64,000 nucleotides of DNA from JAOUEA01 sp963825685 (GTDB lineage Bacteria > Actinomycetota > UBA4738 > HRBIN12). Both the position numbers and the translations under genes were made by a program. Shown in pieces: positions 36,527 to 47,104 of the stretch. The stretch lies in the NCBI GenBank assembly GCA_963825685.1, contig CAWGUD010000028.1:11081-75080 (forward strand), given 5' to 3'. Position 1 is the stretch's first letter, and each line of letters begins with the position of its first letter. The notes beneath the pieces are model-generated. The model was not told the DNA's origin. It did not search any database and saw only the letters and a program-made list of their open reading frames with translations.

Positions 36527-37105
36527 CTACCCTGCCTGCGCCACCTGCTCGACACCCGCGAGCGGGAAGCCGAGGGCGATCAGCAGGCTTCGAGCCTCGT
36601 CGTCGCTGGTGGCGGTCGTGACGATCGTGATGTCCATGCCGCGCACCTGCGCCACCTTGTCGTAGTCGATCTCCGGGAAGATCAGCTGTTCGGTGACGCC
36701 CATCGTGTAGTTGCCGTGGCCGTCGAACGAGCGCGGGCTCATGCCTCGGAAGTCGCGGATGCGCGGGAGCGCGAGCGAGACCAGCCGGTCGTAGAACTCC
36801 CACATGCGGTTGCCCCGCAACGTGACCTTCGCGCCGATCGGCATGCCCTCGCGCAGCTTGAACCCGGCGATCGACTTGCGGGCCTTGGTCACGACCGGCT
36901 TCTGGCCGGTGATGATCGTGAGGTCCTCGAGGGCGGCGTCGAGCATGCGCCCGTCCTTGACGGCGTCGCCGATGCCCATGTTCACCACGATCTTGTCGAG
37001 GCGCGGCACCTGCATCACGTTCTCGAGCCCGAGCTCGCTCTGCAGTGCCGGGACCAACTCGTCGCGGTAGCGCTCCTTCAGCCTCGGTGTGTAGTCGTCG
37101 CTCAT
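36527..37105 (-). CDS. rplE: 50S ribosomal protein L5
   Basis: 192 residues, intact. RLKERYRDELVPALQSELGL, VPRLDKIVVNMGIGDAVKDG, ITGQKPVVTKARKSIAGFKL and LPRIRDFRGMSPRSFDGHGN are standard. The start is ATG 37105, overlapping the rplX stop (ATGA); five more residues are possible upstream but would lie within rplX. Binds 5S rRNA with L18. Confidence 0.97.
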   Translation of the reverse strand: MSDDYTPRLKERYRDELVPALQSELGLENVMQVPRLDKIVVNMGIGDAVKDGRMLDAALEDLTIITGQKPVVTKARKSIAGFKLREGMPIGAKVTLRGNRMWEFYDRLVSLALPRIRDFRGMSPRSFDGHGNYTMGVTEQLIFPEIDYDKVAQVRGMDITIVTTATSDDEARSLLIALGFPLAGVEQVAQAG

Positions 37106-37440
37106 AGTTCCGCCTCGCACTTCCGACAGATGCGCACCTTCGTGCCGTCCTGCTCGACCCGGTGCCCGATGCGCGTGGGCTTGCCGCAGCTCCCGCAGAC
37201 CGGCTGCACGTTGGAGATGTCGATGAACATCTCCACGTCGATGATGCCTCCCTGCTGGATCGCCTGGCTCGAGCCGCTGGCCCGTCCGGCGGCACGCTGG
37301 TGCTTCTTGGCCAGCGCGACGCCGTCGACCATGATCTTGCCCTCACGCGGCAGCACGCGGACCACGCGGCCTTCCTTGCCGCGATCCTTGCCCGCCATCA
37401 CGCGGACCGTGTCGTCCTTCTTGATGTCGACCCCTGGCAT
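37102..37440 (-). CDS. rplX: 50S ribosomal protein L24 with zinc-ribbon end
   Basis: 112 residues, intact. MPGVDIKKDDTVRVMAGKDR, GKEGRVVRVLPREGKIMVDG is the KOW region. The second half carries VQPVCGSCGKPTRIGHRVEQ and VRICRKCEAEL, two Cys-x2-Cys pairs that probably bind zinc, as in the zinc form of L24. It begins 3 bases past rplN. Confidence 0.96.
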   Translation of the reverse strand: MPGVDIKKDDTVRVMAGKDRGKEGRVVRVLPREGKIMVDGVALAKKHQRAAGRASGSSQAIQQGGIIDVEMFIDISNVQPVCGSCGKPTRIGHRVEQDGTKVRICRKCEAEL

Positions 37441-37443
37441 CGC

Positions 37444-37812
37444 TTACAGCACCTCCGGCGCGAGCGAGATGATCTTCATGAACCGCTTCTCGCGCAGCTC
37501 GCGGGCCACCGGTCCGAAGATGCGGGTGCCGCGCGGGTTCTTCTGCTCGTTGATGATCACCACGGCGTTGTCGTCGAAGCGGATGTACGACCCATCGGGG
37601 CGACGGCGCTCCTTGGCGGTGCGCACGACGACGGCCCGCACGACCTCGCCCTTCTTCACGCCGCCGCCGGGCAGGGCGTCCTTCACGGTGCCGACGATCA
37701 TGTCGCCGACCCCCGCGTAGCGACGGCCCGAGCCGCCCAGCACGCGGATGCACAGGACCTCTTTGGCCCCCGTGTTGTCCGCGACCTTGCAGCGCGTCTC
37801 CTGCTGGATCAC
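37444..37812 (-). CDS. rplN: 50S ribosomal protein L14
   Basis: 122 residues, the universal length. MIQQETRCKVADNTGAKEVL, GDMIVGTVKDALPGGGVKKG and RFDDNAVVIINEQKNPRGTR are diagnostic, and it ends KRFMKIISLAPEVL-like (EKRFMKIISLAPEVL). It follows rpsQ with a 37-base gap. Confidence 0.97.
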   Translation of the reverse strand: MIQQETRCKVADNTGAKEVLCIRVLGGSGRRYAGVGDMIVGTVKDALPGGGVKKGEVVRAVVVRTAKERRRPDGSYIRFDDNAVVIINEQKNPRGTRIFGPVARELREKRFMKIISLAPEVL

Positions 37813-37849
37813 TTCCGGCTCCCTCGCGTTCCCTCTGTCTCTCTGGCGG

Positions 37850-38137
37850 TCACTTCGCTCGTTCGACGATCTCGACGACCCGCCAGCGCTTGCTCTTCGA
37901 GACCGGGCGGGTCTCCATCAGCCGCACCGTGTCGCCCACGTGCGCCTCGTTCTGCTCGTCGTGCGCGGCGAGCTTCGACGAGCGCCGAACCGTCTTGCGG
38001 TAGAGCGGGTGGGTGACCTTGCGATCGACGCGCACCAGCACGGTCTTGTCCATCTTGTCCGACACGACGACGCCGGTGCGCACCTTGCGGGGCCCGCGCT
38101 CGGCGGCGGTGTCGGTCACGGTCTGCTCCTCGCTCAC
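37850..38137 (-). CDS. rpsQ: 30S ribosomal protein S17
   Basis: 95 residues, intact. An acidic N-terminal arm MSEEQTVTDTAAERGPRKVR precedes the OB fold TGVVVSDKMDKTVLVRVDRK, HPLYRKTVRRSSKLAAHDEQ, then VRLMETRPVSKSKRWRVVEI. ATG overlaps the rpmC stop (ATGA). Confidence 0.96.
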   Translation of the reverse strand: MSEEQTVTDTAAERGPRKVRTGVVVSDKMDKTVLVRVDRKVTHPLYRKTVRRSSKLAAHDEQNEAHVGDTVRLMETRPVSKSKRWRVVEIVERAK

Positions 38138-38385
38138 TGCTCCTCCTCGGATGCCGCCTCGCGCGCCGCGGCGATCGCGTCGAGCTCCAGCTCGATCTCG
38201 CGCTCGCGCAGCACGGTGGCGATGCGCGCCACCTCGTGGCGCACCTCCCTGATGCGGGTCGGGTTGTCGAGCTGACCCGTCGCCAGCTGGAAGCGCAGGT
38301 TGAACAGCTCCTCCTTGGCGGCGTCGACGCGCGCCAGGAGCTCGTCGTCCGGCAGCTCTCGCAGCTCTGCGGCCTTGCTGGGCAT
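38134..38385 (-). CDS. rpmC: 50S ribosomal protein L29
   Basis: 83 residues, intact. AELRELPDDELLARVDAAKE, ELFNLRFQLATGQLDNPTRI and REVRHEVARIATVLREREIE are the two-helix L29 fold; an acidic tail (AREAASEEEQ) is added. It lies 4 bases after rplP. Confidence 0.96.
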   Translation of the reverse strand: MPSKAAELRELPDDELLARVDAAKEELFNLRFQLATGQLDNPTRIREVRHEVARIATVLREREIELELDAIAAAREAASEEEQ

Positions 38386-38389
38386 GCGG

Positions 38390-38803
38390 CTACTCCCCGT
38401 CCCTGCTGATGAACTTGGTCTTGATCGGCAGCTTGTGCTGGGCCCGCTTCATGGCCTCTCGGGCCAGCGACTCCGGCACCCCGGCGAGCTCGAACATCAC
38501 ACGTCCGGGCTTCACGACGGCGACCCACCCCTCGGGGTTGCCCTTCCCCGAGCCCATGCGGGTCTCGGCGGGCTTCTTCGTCACCGACTTGTCGGGGAAG
38601 ATGTTGATCCACACCTTCCCGCCTCGGCGGATGTGCCGCGTGATCGCGACACGAGCCGCCTCGATCTGGCGGTTCGTGATCCAGGCGGCCTCGAGGGCGA
38701 CCAGGCCGTAGTCACCGAAGTGGATCTCCGTGCCGCCCTTGGCCATGCCGCGGCGATGTCCGCGATGCACCTTGCGGTGCTTGACCTTCTTGGGGGCCAG
38801 CAT
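38390..38803 (-). CDS. rplP: 50S ribosomal protein L16
   Basis: 137 residues, standard length. MLAPKKVKHRKVHRGHRRGM, GDYGLVALEAAWITNRQIEA and ARVAITRHIRRGGKVWINIF are L16. The ATG at 38803 lies in a TGATG junction with the rpsC stop. In the literal sequence the rpsC frame runs into rplP without a stop; I treat that as an indel effect and give L16 its own start. Confidence 0.96.
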   Translation of the reverse strand: MLAPKKVKHRKVHRGHRRGMAKGGTEIHFGDYGLVALEAAWITNRQIEAARVAITRHIRRGGKVWINIFPDKSVTKKPAETRMGSGKGNPEGWVAVVKPGRVMFELAGVPESLAREAMKRAQHKLPIKTKFISRDGE

Positions 38804-39706
38804 CAGCTCTCGCCACCTTCCGCGGGCGCGGGGGTCTCGGTCGCCTCCGGCGCTGGGGGCCTCGGTCGGCTCCGGCGCAGGGGCTGCGACGGTCTCGGCG
38901 GGCGCGGCTGGCACGGCGGGCTCGGCAGGCGCGGGCTCGGCAGGCGCGGGCTCGGCAGGCGTGGGCTCGGCGGGCGTCGAGCCACCTCGCCCGGCCGTGT
39001 CGACCTGTTGGGCCGACGCGTGGGCGCGAGCGAGCGCGCGCTCGGTCTGCTGCTCGCGGTGCGGCACCTCGTCGCCGTGGTAGACCCAGACCTTCACGCC
39101 GATGATGCCGAACGTGGTCTTGGCCTCGGCCGTGCCGAAGTCGACCTTGGCGCGCAGGGTGTGCAGGGGCACGCGGCCCTCGCGGTACCACTCGCGCCGA
39201 CCCATCTCCGATCCGCCGAGGCGGCCGCCGGTCGCCACGCGCACGCCGAGGGCGCCCGAACGCATCGCCGTCTGCACGGCACGGCGCATCGCACGGCGGA
39301 ACGCCACACGACCGGCCAGCTGCTCGGCGACACCCTGCGCGAGCAGGGTGGCGTCGGTCTCCGGGCGCGACTCGCTCGCGGCCTGGTTCATGTCCTCGAC
39401 CTTCACGTCGACGCGCTTCTTCGTGTAGCGCTCGATGTCCTTGCGCAGCCGGTCGACCTCGGCGCCCTTGCGGCCGATCACGATGCCGGGGCGGGCCGTG
39501 CGGATGAACACCCAGATCTGGTCGCCCTTGCGCTCGATGTCGATCGAGCTGATGCCGGCGCGCGACAGGCGGGACCGGATGTGCTTTCGGATCCAGATGT
39601 CCTCGTGCAGCTGACCGGCGTACTCACGCCGGCCGGCGTACCAGTTGGACTTCCAGGGGTAGATGACCCCCAGCCGGAACCCGTACGGGTTGACCTTGTG
39701 ACCCAC
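38803..39706 (-). CDS. rpsC: 30S ribosomal protein S3 with Pro/Ala/Glu tail (one frameshift)
   Basis: Residues 1-215 are canonical: MGHKVNPYGFRLGVIYPWKS, RTARPGIVIGRKGAEVDRLR (KH GxxG loop), RVAFRRAMRRAVQTAMRSGA and KTTFGIIGVKVWVYHGDEVP. A tail of about 80 residues follows, with PAEP repeats (PAEPTPAEPAPAEPAPAEP). In a G5 run near 38855-38859 the frame slips by one base; the restored frame ends EATETPAPAEGGES with TGA at 38803-38805, overlapping the rplP ATG. GTG start overlaps the rplV stop. Span 3n+1. Confidence 0.94.
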
Positions 39707-40050
39707 TAGGCTTCCTCTCCCATCGTCGCCACCACGAGCGTCACGTGCGACGTGCGCTTGCGCACCCGCGTGGCGCGGCCGTACGCGCGCGGCCGGTAGC
39801 GGCGCAGCGTCGGGCCGTCGTCGACCCAGGCGCGCGACACCATCAGGTTCTCCTCGATCACGCCGGGCTGCTGCTCGGCGTTGGCGATCGCCGAGTTCAG
39901 CAGCTTCTCGACCTCGGGCGTCGGCCCGAGCGGCGAGAACCGCAGGATGCGCCGCGCCTCGACCACGTGCTGGCCGCGGATCATGTCGATCACGCGCCGC
40001 ATCTTCCGCGGCGACGTGCGCACGTACTTCATGGTGGCTCGCGCTTCCAC
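39706..40050 (-). CDS. rplV: 50S ribosomal protein L22
   Basis: 114 residues, intact. YVRTSPRKMRRVIDMIRGQH, KLLNSAIANAEQQPGVIEEN and RRYRPRAYGRATRVRKRTSH (the loop lining the exit tunnel) are diagnostic. GTG 40050 follows the rpsS TAA directly, and the N terminus MEARATMKYVR matches L22 in other bacteria, so the internal ATG six codons later is not needed. Confidence 0.96.
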   Translation of the reverse strand: MEARATMKYVRTSPRKMRRVIDMIRGQHVVEARRILRFSPLGPTPEVEKLLNSAIANAEQQPGVIEENLMVSRAWVDDGPTLRRYRPRAYGRATRVRKRTSHVTLVVATMGEEA

Positions 40051-40332
40051 TTACCTCACTCCACTCCGGCGCTCGTCACGGGAGTGCGAACGGAAGGTGC
40101 GCGTCGGCGCGAACTCGCCGAGCTTGTGCCCCACCATCGACTCCGAGATGAAGACCGGCACGTGCTTGCGACCGTCGTGCACGGCGATCGTGTGCCCGAG
40201 CATGTCGGGCACGATCGTGGACCGGCGCGACCACGTCTTGACGACGCGCTTGTCGCCCTTCTTGTTCATGTCGTCGATCTTGACCATGAGGTGCTCGTCG
40301 ACGAACGGACCCTTCTTGACGGACCTGGGCAC
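40051..40332 (-). CDS. rpsS: 30S ribosomal protein S19
   Basis: 93 residues, intact. MPRSVKKGPFVDEHLMVKID, TWSRRSTIVPDMLGHTIAVH and ESMVGHKLGEFAPTRTFRSH are the S19 core. It directly follows the rplB stop with no gap. Confidence 0.97.
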   Translation of the reverse strand: MPRSVKKGPFVDEHLMVKIDDMNKKGDKRVVKTWSRRSTIVPDMLGHTIAVHDGRKHVPVFISESMVGHKLGEFAPTRTFRSHSRDERRSGVR

Positions 40333-41163
40333 CTAGCCACGCCCCTTCCCACGGCGACGGACGATGTACTTGTTCGACGCCTTGTTCTTCTTGCGGGTTC
40401 GACCTTCCTTCTTGCCCCACGGCGACGCGGGGTGCCGGCCGCCCGAGGACTTGCCTTCGCCGCCGCCGAGCGGGTGGTCGACGGGGTTCATCGCCACACC
40501 GCGCACGGTCGGACGCTTGTTCTTCCAGCGAGCGCGGCCCGCCTTGCCGAGCGAGATCAGCTCGTGCTCGGGGTTGCCGACCGTGCCGACGGTGGCCTTG
40601 GCGCCCGCGGGCACCAGGCGCGTCTCGCCCGAGGGCAGGCGCACGGTGGCCATCGAGCCTTCCTTGGCCATGAGCTGCACGCTCGCCCCGGCCGAACGCG
40701 CGAGCTTCGCGCCCGCTCCCGGCTTCAGCTCGATCGCATGCACGACCGTACCCACCGGGATGTTGCGCAGCGGCAAGGAGTTGCCGGGACGGATCTCGGC
40801 GTCGGGGCCGCTCATCAGCTGATCGCCTTGCTTCACGCCCTGCGGCGCGAGGATGTAGCGCTTCTCTCCGTCGGCGTAGTGCAGCAGGGCGATGCGCGCG
40901 CTGCGGTTCGGGTCGTACTCGATGTGCGCGACCTTGGCCGGCACACCGTCCTTGTTCCGCTTGAAGTCGATCACGCGGTAGCGCTGCTTCGTGCCGCCGC
41001 CCTGGTGGCGCGTCGTGATGCGACCGTGCACGTTGCGCCCGGCCTTGCGGTGCTGCTTCGCGAGCAGCGACTTCTCGGGGGTCGAGCGTGTGATCTCGTC
41101 GAACGACGAGACGCTCGCCCCGCGTCGGCCCGGGGTCGTCGGCTTGTACTTACGGACGGCCAT
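40333..41163 (-). CDS. rplB: 50S ribosomal protein L2
   Basis: 276 residues, intact. Needed for peptidyl transferase assembly. MAVRKYKPTTPGRRGASVSS, HRKAGRNVHGRITTRHQGGG, RVIDFKRNKDGVPAKVAHIE and VRGVAMNPVDHPLGGGEGKS (with the conserved histidine of the GMNPVDHPxGGG loop) are visible. It ends KASNKYIVRRRGKGRG. Confidence 0.98.
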   Translation of the reverse strand: MAVRKYKPTTPGRRGASVSSFDEITRSTPEKSLLAKQHRKAGRNVHGRITTRHQGGGTKQRYRVIDFKRNKDGVPAKVAHIEYDPNRSARIALLHYADGEKRYILAPQGVKQGDQLMSGPDAEIRPGNSLPLRNIPVGTVVHAIELKPGAGAKLARSAGASVQLMAKEGSMATVRLPSGETRLVPAGAKATVGTVGNPEHELISLGKAGRARWKNKRPTVRGVAMNPVDHPLGGGEGKSSGGRHPASPWGKKEGRTRKKNKASNKYIVRRRGKGRG

Positions 41164-41165
41164 GG

Positions 41166-41453
41166 TTACCCACCCTCGAAGATCTCGATCGCGTCGCCCT
41201 CGGCGAGGGTGACGATGGCGCGCTTCTCGTCGGGACGCTTGCCCTTCGTGTAGCCGCGGCGCTTCACCTTGCCGCGGCGGTGCAGCGTGTTCACCGAGGT
41301 CACGCGGACCTCCCAGATCGCCTGCACGGCTTCCTTGATCTCGGTCTTGTTCGCCCGCTTGTCGACCAGGAACGTGTAGGTGTTCTGCTCGAGCCCTGCG
41401 TAGGACTTCTCCGACACGATCGGGCGGATGATCACGTCACGGTGCGACTTCAC
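41166..41453 (-). CDS. rplW: 50S ribosomal protein L23
   Basis: 95 residues, intact. RDVIIRPIVSEKSYAGLEQN, TYTFLVDKRANKTEIKEAVQ, WEVRVTSVNTLHRRGKVKRR and KRAIVTLAEGDAIEIFEGG are L23. ATG 41453 overlaps the restored rplD stop (TGA 41450-41452), which supports the rplD correction. Confidence 0.97.
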   Translation of the reverse strand: MKSHRDVIIRPIVSEKSYAGLEQNTYTFLVDKRANKTEIKEAVQAIWEVRVTSVNTLHRRGKVKRRGYTKGKRPDEKRAIVTLAEGDAIEIFEGG

Positions 41454-42153
41454 GAGGCCTCACCCGCCTCGGGCGCGGAGCCCTTCTCGCCTCGGGCGCG
41501 GAGCCCTTCTGCGCCTCGGGCGCGGAGCCCTTCTTGCCCTCGAGCGCGTCGAGCGCGTCGCCGGTCAGGAGCACGCGGTCGGCCCACAGCACGTCGTAGG
41601 TGCCGAGCCCACCCGCGTAGGCGACCTTCACGTCGGTGAGGTTGCGGAACGACTTCTCGGCGGCGCCGTCGTCGGTCGGCCGGGCCAGCACGACGAGCAC
41701 GTTCCCGCTGAGCTCGAGCGTCGAGAGGAGCTCGGCGGCCCGCTTCGTCTTGGGCTCGTCGAACGCGATCTCGGTCACGACGGCGAGCTTCCCGCTCACC
41801 AGCGCGTCGGTGAGCGCCGAGCGGAGCGCGCCCTTGCGCATCTTCTTGTTCACACGCATCGAGTGGTCGCGCGGCTGCGGCCCGTGCGACACACCGCCGC
41901 CGACCCATTGGGGAGAGCGGATCGAGCCCTGGCGCGCGCGCCCGGTGCCCTTCTGGCGCCATGGCTTCCTGCCGCCGCCCGAGACCTCGCCGCGGGTCTT
42001 CGTCGAGTGCGTGCCGGCGCGGAGCCCCGCGAGGCCCGCGATCACCACCTGGTGCATCAGCGGCACGCTCACGGGCGCCTCGAAGACGTCGGCCGCGAGG
42101 TCGCGCGAGCCGGACTTCTTGCCCTGGGCATCGAGGATGTCGATCGTCGCCAT
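41450..42153 (-). CDS. rplD: 50S ribosomal protein L4 with repeat tail (one-base deletion)
   Basis: MATIDILDAQGKKSGSRDLA, THSTKTRGEVSGGGRKPWRQ, GTGRARQGSIRSPQWVGGGV and AEKSFRNLTDVKVAYAGGLG are standard L4. The tail is three 24-base units coding KGSAPEA-x. The literal frame slips at the last unit because one base is missing near 41488; restored, the end is EKGSAPEAGEAS with TGA overlapping the rplW ATG. The ATG at 42153 is one base past the rplC stop. Span 3n+2. Confidence 0.94.
41466..41534. repeat. three-copy 24-base tandem repeat in the rplD tail
   Basis: The 22-base core GCCTCGGGCGCGGAGCCCTT plus CT occurs at 41466, 41489 and 41513. The spacing is 23 then 24 bases, showing one base missing between the first and second copies. 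It encodes KGSAPEA units of L4. Confidence 0.85.
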
Positions 42154-42154
42154 C

Positions 42155-42820
42155 TCAGGCACCCTTCGTCGCCGGTGACTTGACCGCGGACCGAACCATC
42201 ACGAGCCCGCCCTCGGGTCCGGGCACCGCGCCCCTCACGAGCAGCAGGTTGCGCTCGGGATCGGCCTGGACCACGGTGAGGTTCAGCACCGTGACGCGCG
42301 AGTTGCCGTGTTGACCCGCCATGCGCATGCCCTTGAACACGCGGCTCGGCGTGGCGCAGGCGCCGATCGCGCCGGGCGCGCGATGGACCCGGTGGGTACC
42401 GTGGCTGGCCTTGAGTCCGGCGAACCCGTGGCGCTTCATCACGCCCGCGAACCCCTTGCCCTTGGACACCCCGACGACGTCGACCAGGTCGCCCGTCTCG
42501 AAGAGGTCGGCCCGCAGCTCCTGCCCAGGCTCGTACGTGCCGGCGTCGGACGTGCGCAGCTCCACGAGGTGACGGCGCGGCTCGGCCGAGTTCGCCTCGT
42601 AGTGGCCCTTCATCGGCTTCGTGACCTTGTTCGGGCGCACGTCGCCGAACGCGAGCTGCACGGCGTCGTAGCCGTCGCGCTCCTCGGTCTTGATCTGGGC
42701 CACGACGCAGGGGCCGGCCTTGATCACGGTGACCGGCACGGCTCGGGTGTCGTCGAAGACCTGGGTCATGCCCAGCTTCGTGCCCAAGATGCCTTTCACG
42801 GTCTTCACGTCTCCTGGCAT
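42155..42820 (-). CDS. rplC: 50S ribosomal protein L3
   Basis: 221 residues, intact. GILGTKLGMTQVFDDTRAVP, VVGVSKGKGFAGVMKRHGFA, ASHGTHRVHRAPGAIGACAT and KGMRMAGQHGNSRVTVLNLT are diagnostic L3 segments. ATG lies 7 bases after rpsJ behind GAGGA. Confidence 0.98.
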   Translation of the reverse strand: MPGDVKTVKGILGTKLGMTQVFDDTRAVPVTVIKAGPCVVAQIKTEERDGYDAVQLAFGDVRPNKVTKPMKGHYEANSAEPRRHLVELRTSDAGTYEPGQELRADLFETGDLVDVVGVSKGKGFAGVMKRHGFAGLKASHGTHRVHRAPGAIGACATPSRVFKGMRMAGQHGNSRVTVLNLTVVQADPERNLLLVRGAVPGPEGGLVMVRSAVKSPATKGA

Positions 42821-42827
42821 GTCGTCC

Positions 42828-43136
42828 TCAGAGCTTGATCTCGATGTCGACCCCGGCCGACAGGTTCAGGCGTTGGAGCTCCTGCACCGTCTTGGAGGTG
42901 GCGTCGACGATGTCGATCAGCCGTTTGTGCGTGAGCATCTGGAAGTGCTCGCGCGAGTCCTTGTACTTGTGCGGCGAACGGATCACCGTGTAGATGGCGC
43001 GTTCCGTCGGCAGCGGCACCGGGCCGATCACCTTGGCACCCGTGCGGGTGACGTGTTCGACGATGTCGCGCGCGGCGACGTCGAGCATGCGGTGGTCGTA
43101 GGCCCGAAGCTTGATGCGGATCTTGGGTCCTGCCAC
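42828..43136 (-). CDS. rpsJ: 30S ribosomal protein S10
   Basis: 102 residues. PKIRIKLRAYDHRMLDVAAR, VIGPVPLPTERAIYTVIRSP, HKYKDSREHFQMLTHKRLID and NLSAGVDIEIKL are S10. The GTG at 43136 follows AGAGAAGG; the open frame extends upstream through tuf sequence and was trimmed. The 59-base gap to tuf may hold the start of the S10 operon; I see no clear promoter there. Confidence 0.97.
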   Translation of the reverse strand: MAGPKIRIKLRAYDHRMLDVAARDIVEHVTRTGAKVIGPVPLPTERAIYTVIRSPHKYKDSREHFQMLTHKRLIDIVDATSKTVQELQRLNLSAGVDIEIKL

Positions 43137-43195
43137 GGTCGTCGCGCCTTCTCTCTCGTCTCTCGGTCTCTCGTCGGTCTCTTGGGCTCGCTCGG

Positions 43196-44385
43196 TTACT
43201 TGATGATCTCGGTCACGCGGCCGGCGCCCACGGTGCGCCCGCCCTCGCGGATCGCGAAGCGCAGGCCCTCTTCCATCGCGATCGGGGCGATCAGCTCGAC
43301 CGTCATCTCGACGTTGTCCCCGGGCATGACCATCTCCACGCCCTCGGGCAGGGCCGCCGAGCCGGTGACGTCGGTCGTGCGGAAGTAGAACTGGGGGCGG
43401 TAGCCGTTGAAGAACGGGGTGTGGCGGCCTCCCTCGTCCTTGCTGAGGATGTAGACCTGGCCCTTGAAGTTCGTGTGCGGGGTGATCGAGCCCGGGGCGG
43501 CCAGCACCTGGCCGCGCTCGACCTCTTCCTTGTCGATGCCGCGCAGCAGGATGCCCGACGTTGTCACCGGCCACGACCTCGTCGAGCAGCTTGCGGAACA
43601 TCTCGAGGTCGGTGGCGGTGGTCTTGCGGGTGTCCTTGATGCCGACGATCTCGATCTCGCTCATCTTGGCGAGCTTGCCCTGCTCGACGCGGCCCGTGAC
43701 GACCGTGCCTCGGCCGGTGATCGAGAAGACGTCCTCGATCGGCATCAGGAAGGGCTTGTCGGTGTCTCGGGTGGGCTCGGCGATGTAGGAATCGACCGCG
43801 TCCATCAGCTCGTCGATCTTGGTCTGCCAGGTCTCGTCGCCGTCGAGCGCCTTCAGGGCGCTGAGACCTGGATCACCGGGACGTCGTCGCCGGGGAACTC
43901 GTAGCCGCTGAAGCAGCTCGCGGACCTCGAGCTCGACGAGCTCGAGCAGCTCGGGGTCGTCGACCATGTCGCACTTGTTGAGCGCCACCACGATGTAGGG
44001 CACGCCCACCTGGCGGGCCAACAACACGTGCTCGCGGGTCTGGGGCATCGGGCCGTCGGCGGCACTGACCACCAAGATCGCGCCGTCGACCTGGGCGGCG
44101 CCGGTGATCATGTTCTTCACGTAGTCGGCGTGTCCGGGCATGTCGACGTGGGCGTAGTGGCGCGCGCTCGGTCTCGTACTCCACGTGGGCGATCGCGATC
44201 GTGATGCCGCGCTCGCGCTCCTCGGGCGCCTTGTCGATCTCGTCGAACGGGGTGAACTGGGCCATGCCCTTCTCGGCCTGGCGCTTGGTGATCGCCGCGG
44301 TCAACGTCGTCTTGCCGTGGTCGATGTGGCCCATCGTGCCGATGTTCACGTGGGGCTTGGTCCGCTCGAACTTCTGCTTCGACAT
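43196..44385 (-). CDS. tuf: elongation factor Tu (four frameshifts)
   Basis: Full EF-Tu in pieces: MSKQKFERTKPHVNIGTMGH, then IDHGKTTLTAAITKRQAEKG (G1), ERERGITIAIAHVEYETERA, VDMPGHADYVKNMITGAAQV (G3, with Met where many have Cys), IVVALNKCDMVDDPELLELV (G4), GYEFPGDDVPVIQVSA, PFLMPIEDVFSITGRGTVVT, SGILLRGIDKEEVERGQVLA and a C terminus GRTVGAGRVTEIIK. One-base shifts lie near 44163, 43915, 43862 and 43563. The total of 1190 bases (396 codons + 2) fits the family. ATG 44385 follows GGGGAG. Confidence 0.96.
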
Positions 44386-44415
44386 CTCCGGTTCTCCCCT
44401 GTTCCTTCGCGTCCG

Positions 44416-46572
<2,157 letters not shown>

Positions 46573-46633
46573 CACCGGTCCCCCTTCAGTCGAGAACCGG
46601 CCCCTGCGGGCCGGTTCCGGGAATGCTCGTCGA

Positions 46634-47104
46634 TCACCAGCGGTAGTGGGCGAAGGCCTTGTTGGCCTCGGCCATCTTGTGCATGTCTTCGCGGCGCTTC
46701 ACCGAGGTGCCGGTGCCGTTGGCGGCATCCATGATCTCGGCGGTGAGCCGCTCGGCCATCGAGTTCTCGCGACGCGCTCGGCTGTAGTTCACGAGCCAGC
46801 GGAGCGCGAGCGTCGTGCCGCGCTGCGGCTTGACCTCGACGGGTACCTGATAGGAGGCCCCGCCCACGCGACGGGACTTGACCTCGAGCATCGGCCGGAC
46901 GTTGTCGACGGCGCGCTTGAGGGTGACCACCGGGTCGTTGGCGGTCTTCTGGCTGATCTGCTCGAGCGCCTCGTAGACGGCGCGCTCGGCCACGGTCTTC
47001 TTGCCGTCGAGCAGCACCTTGTTGATGAGCTGCGTGACGAGGGGGTTCTGGTACACGGGGTCGGGAGCGACCTCGCGGCGAACGGCGGGACCCTTGCGCG
47101 GCAT
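46634..47104 (-). CDS. rpsG: 30S ribosomal protein S7
   Basis: 156 residues, intact. MPRKGPAVRREVAPDPVYQN, VTQLINKVLLDGKKTVAERA, VKSRRVGGASYQVPVEVKPQ and DAANGTGTSVKRREDMHKMA end FAHYRW as usual. The ATG follows the rpsL stop with no gap. Confidence 0.98.
   Translation of the reverse strand: MPRKGPAVRREVAPDPVYQNPLVTQLINKVLLDGKKTVAERAVYEALEQISQKTANDPVVTLKRAVDNVRPMLEVKSRRVGGASYQVPVEVKPQRGTTLALRWLVNYSRARRENSMAERLTAEIMDAANGTGTSVKRREDMHKMAEANKAFAHYRW

Noticed and set aside
43196..44385. tuf as a pseudogene
   Set aside because: All GTPase motifs and both flanks of each shift are conserved; four small indels in an essential gene fit sequence error, not decay.
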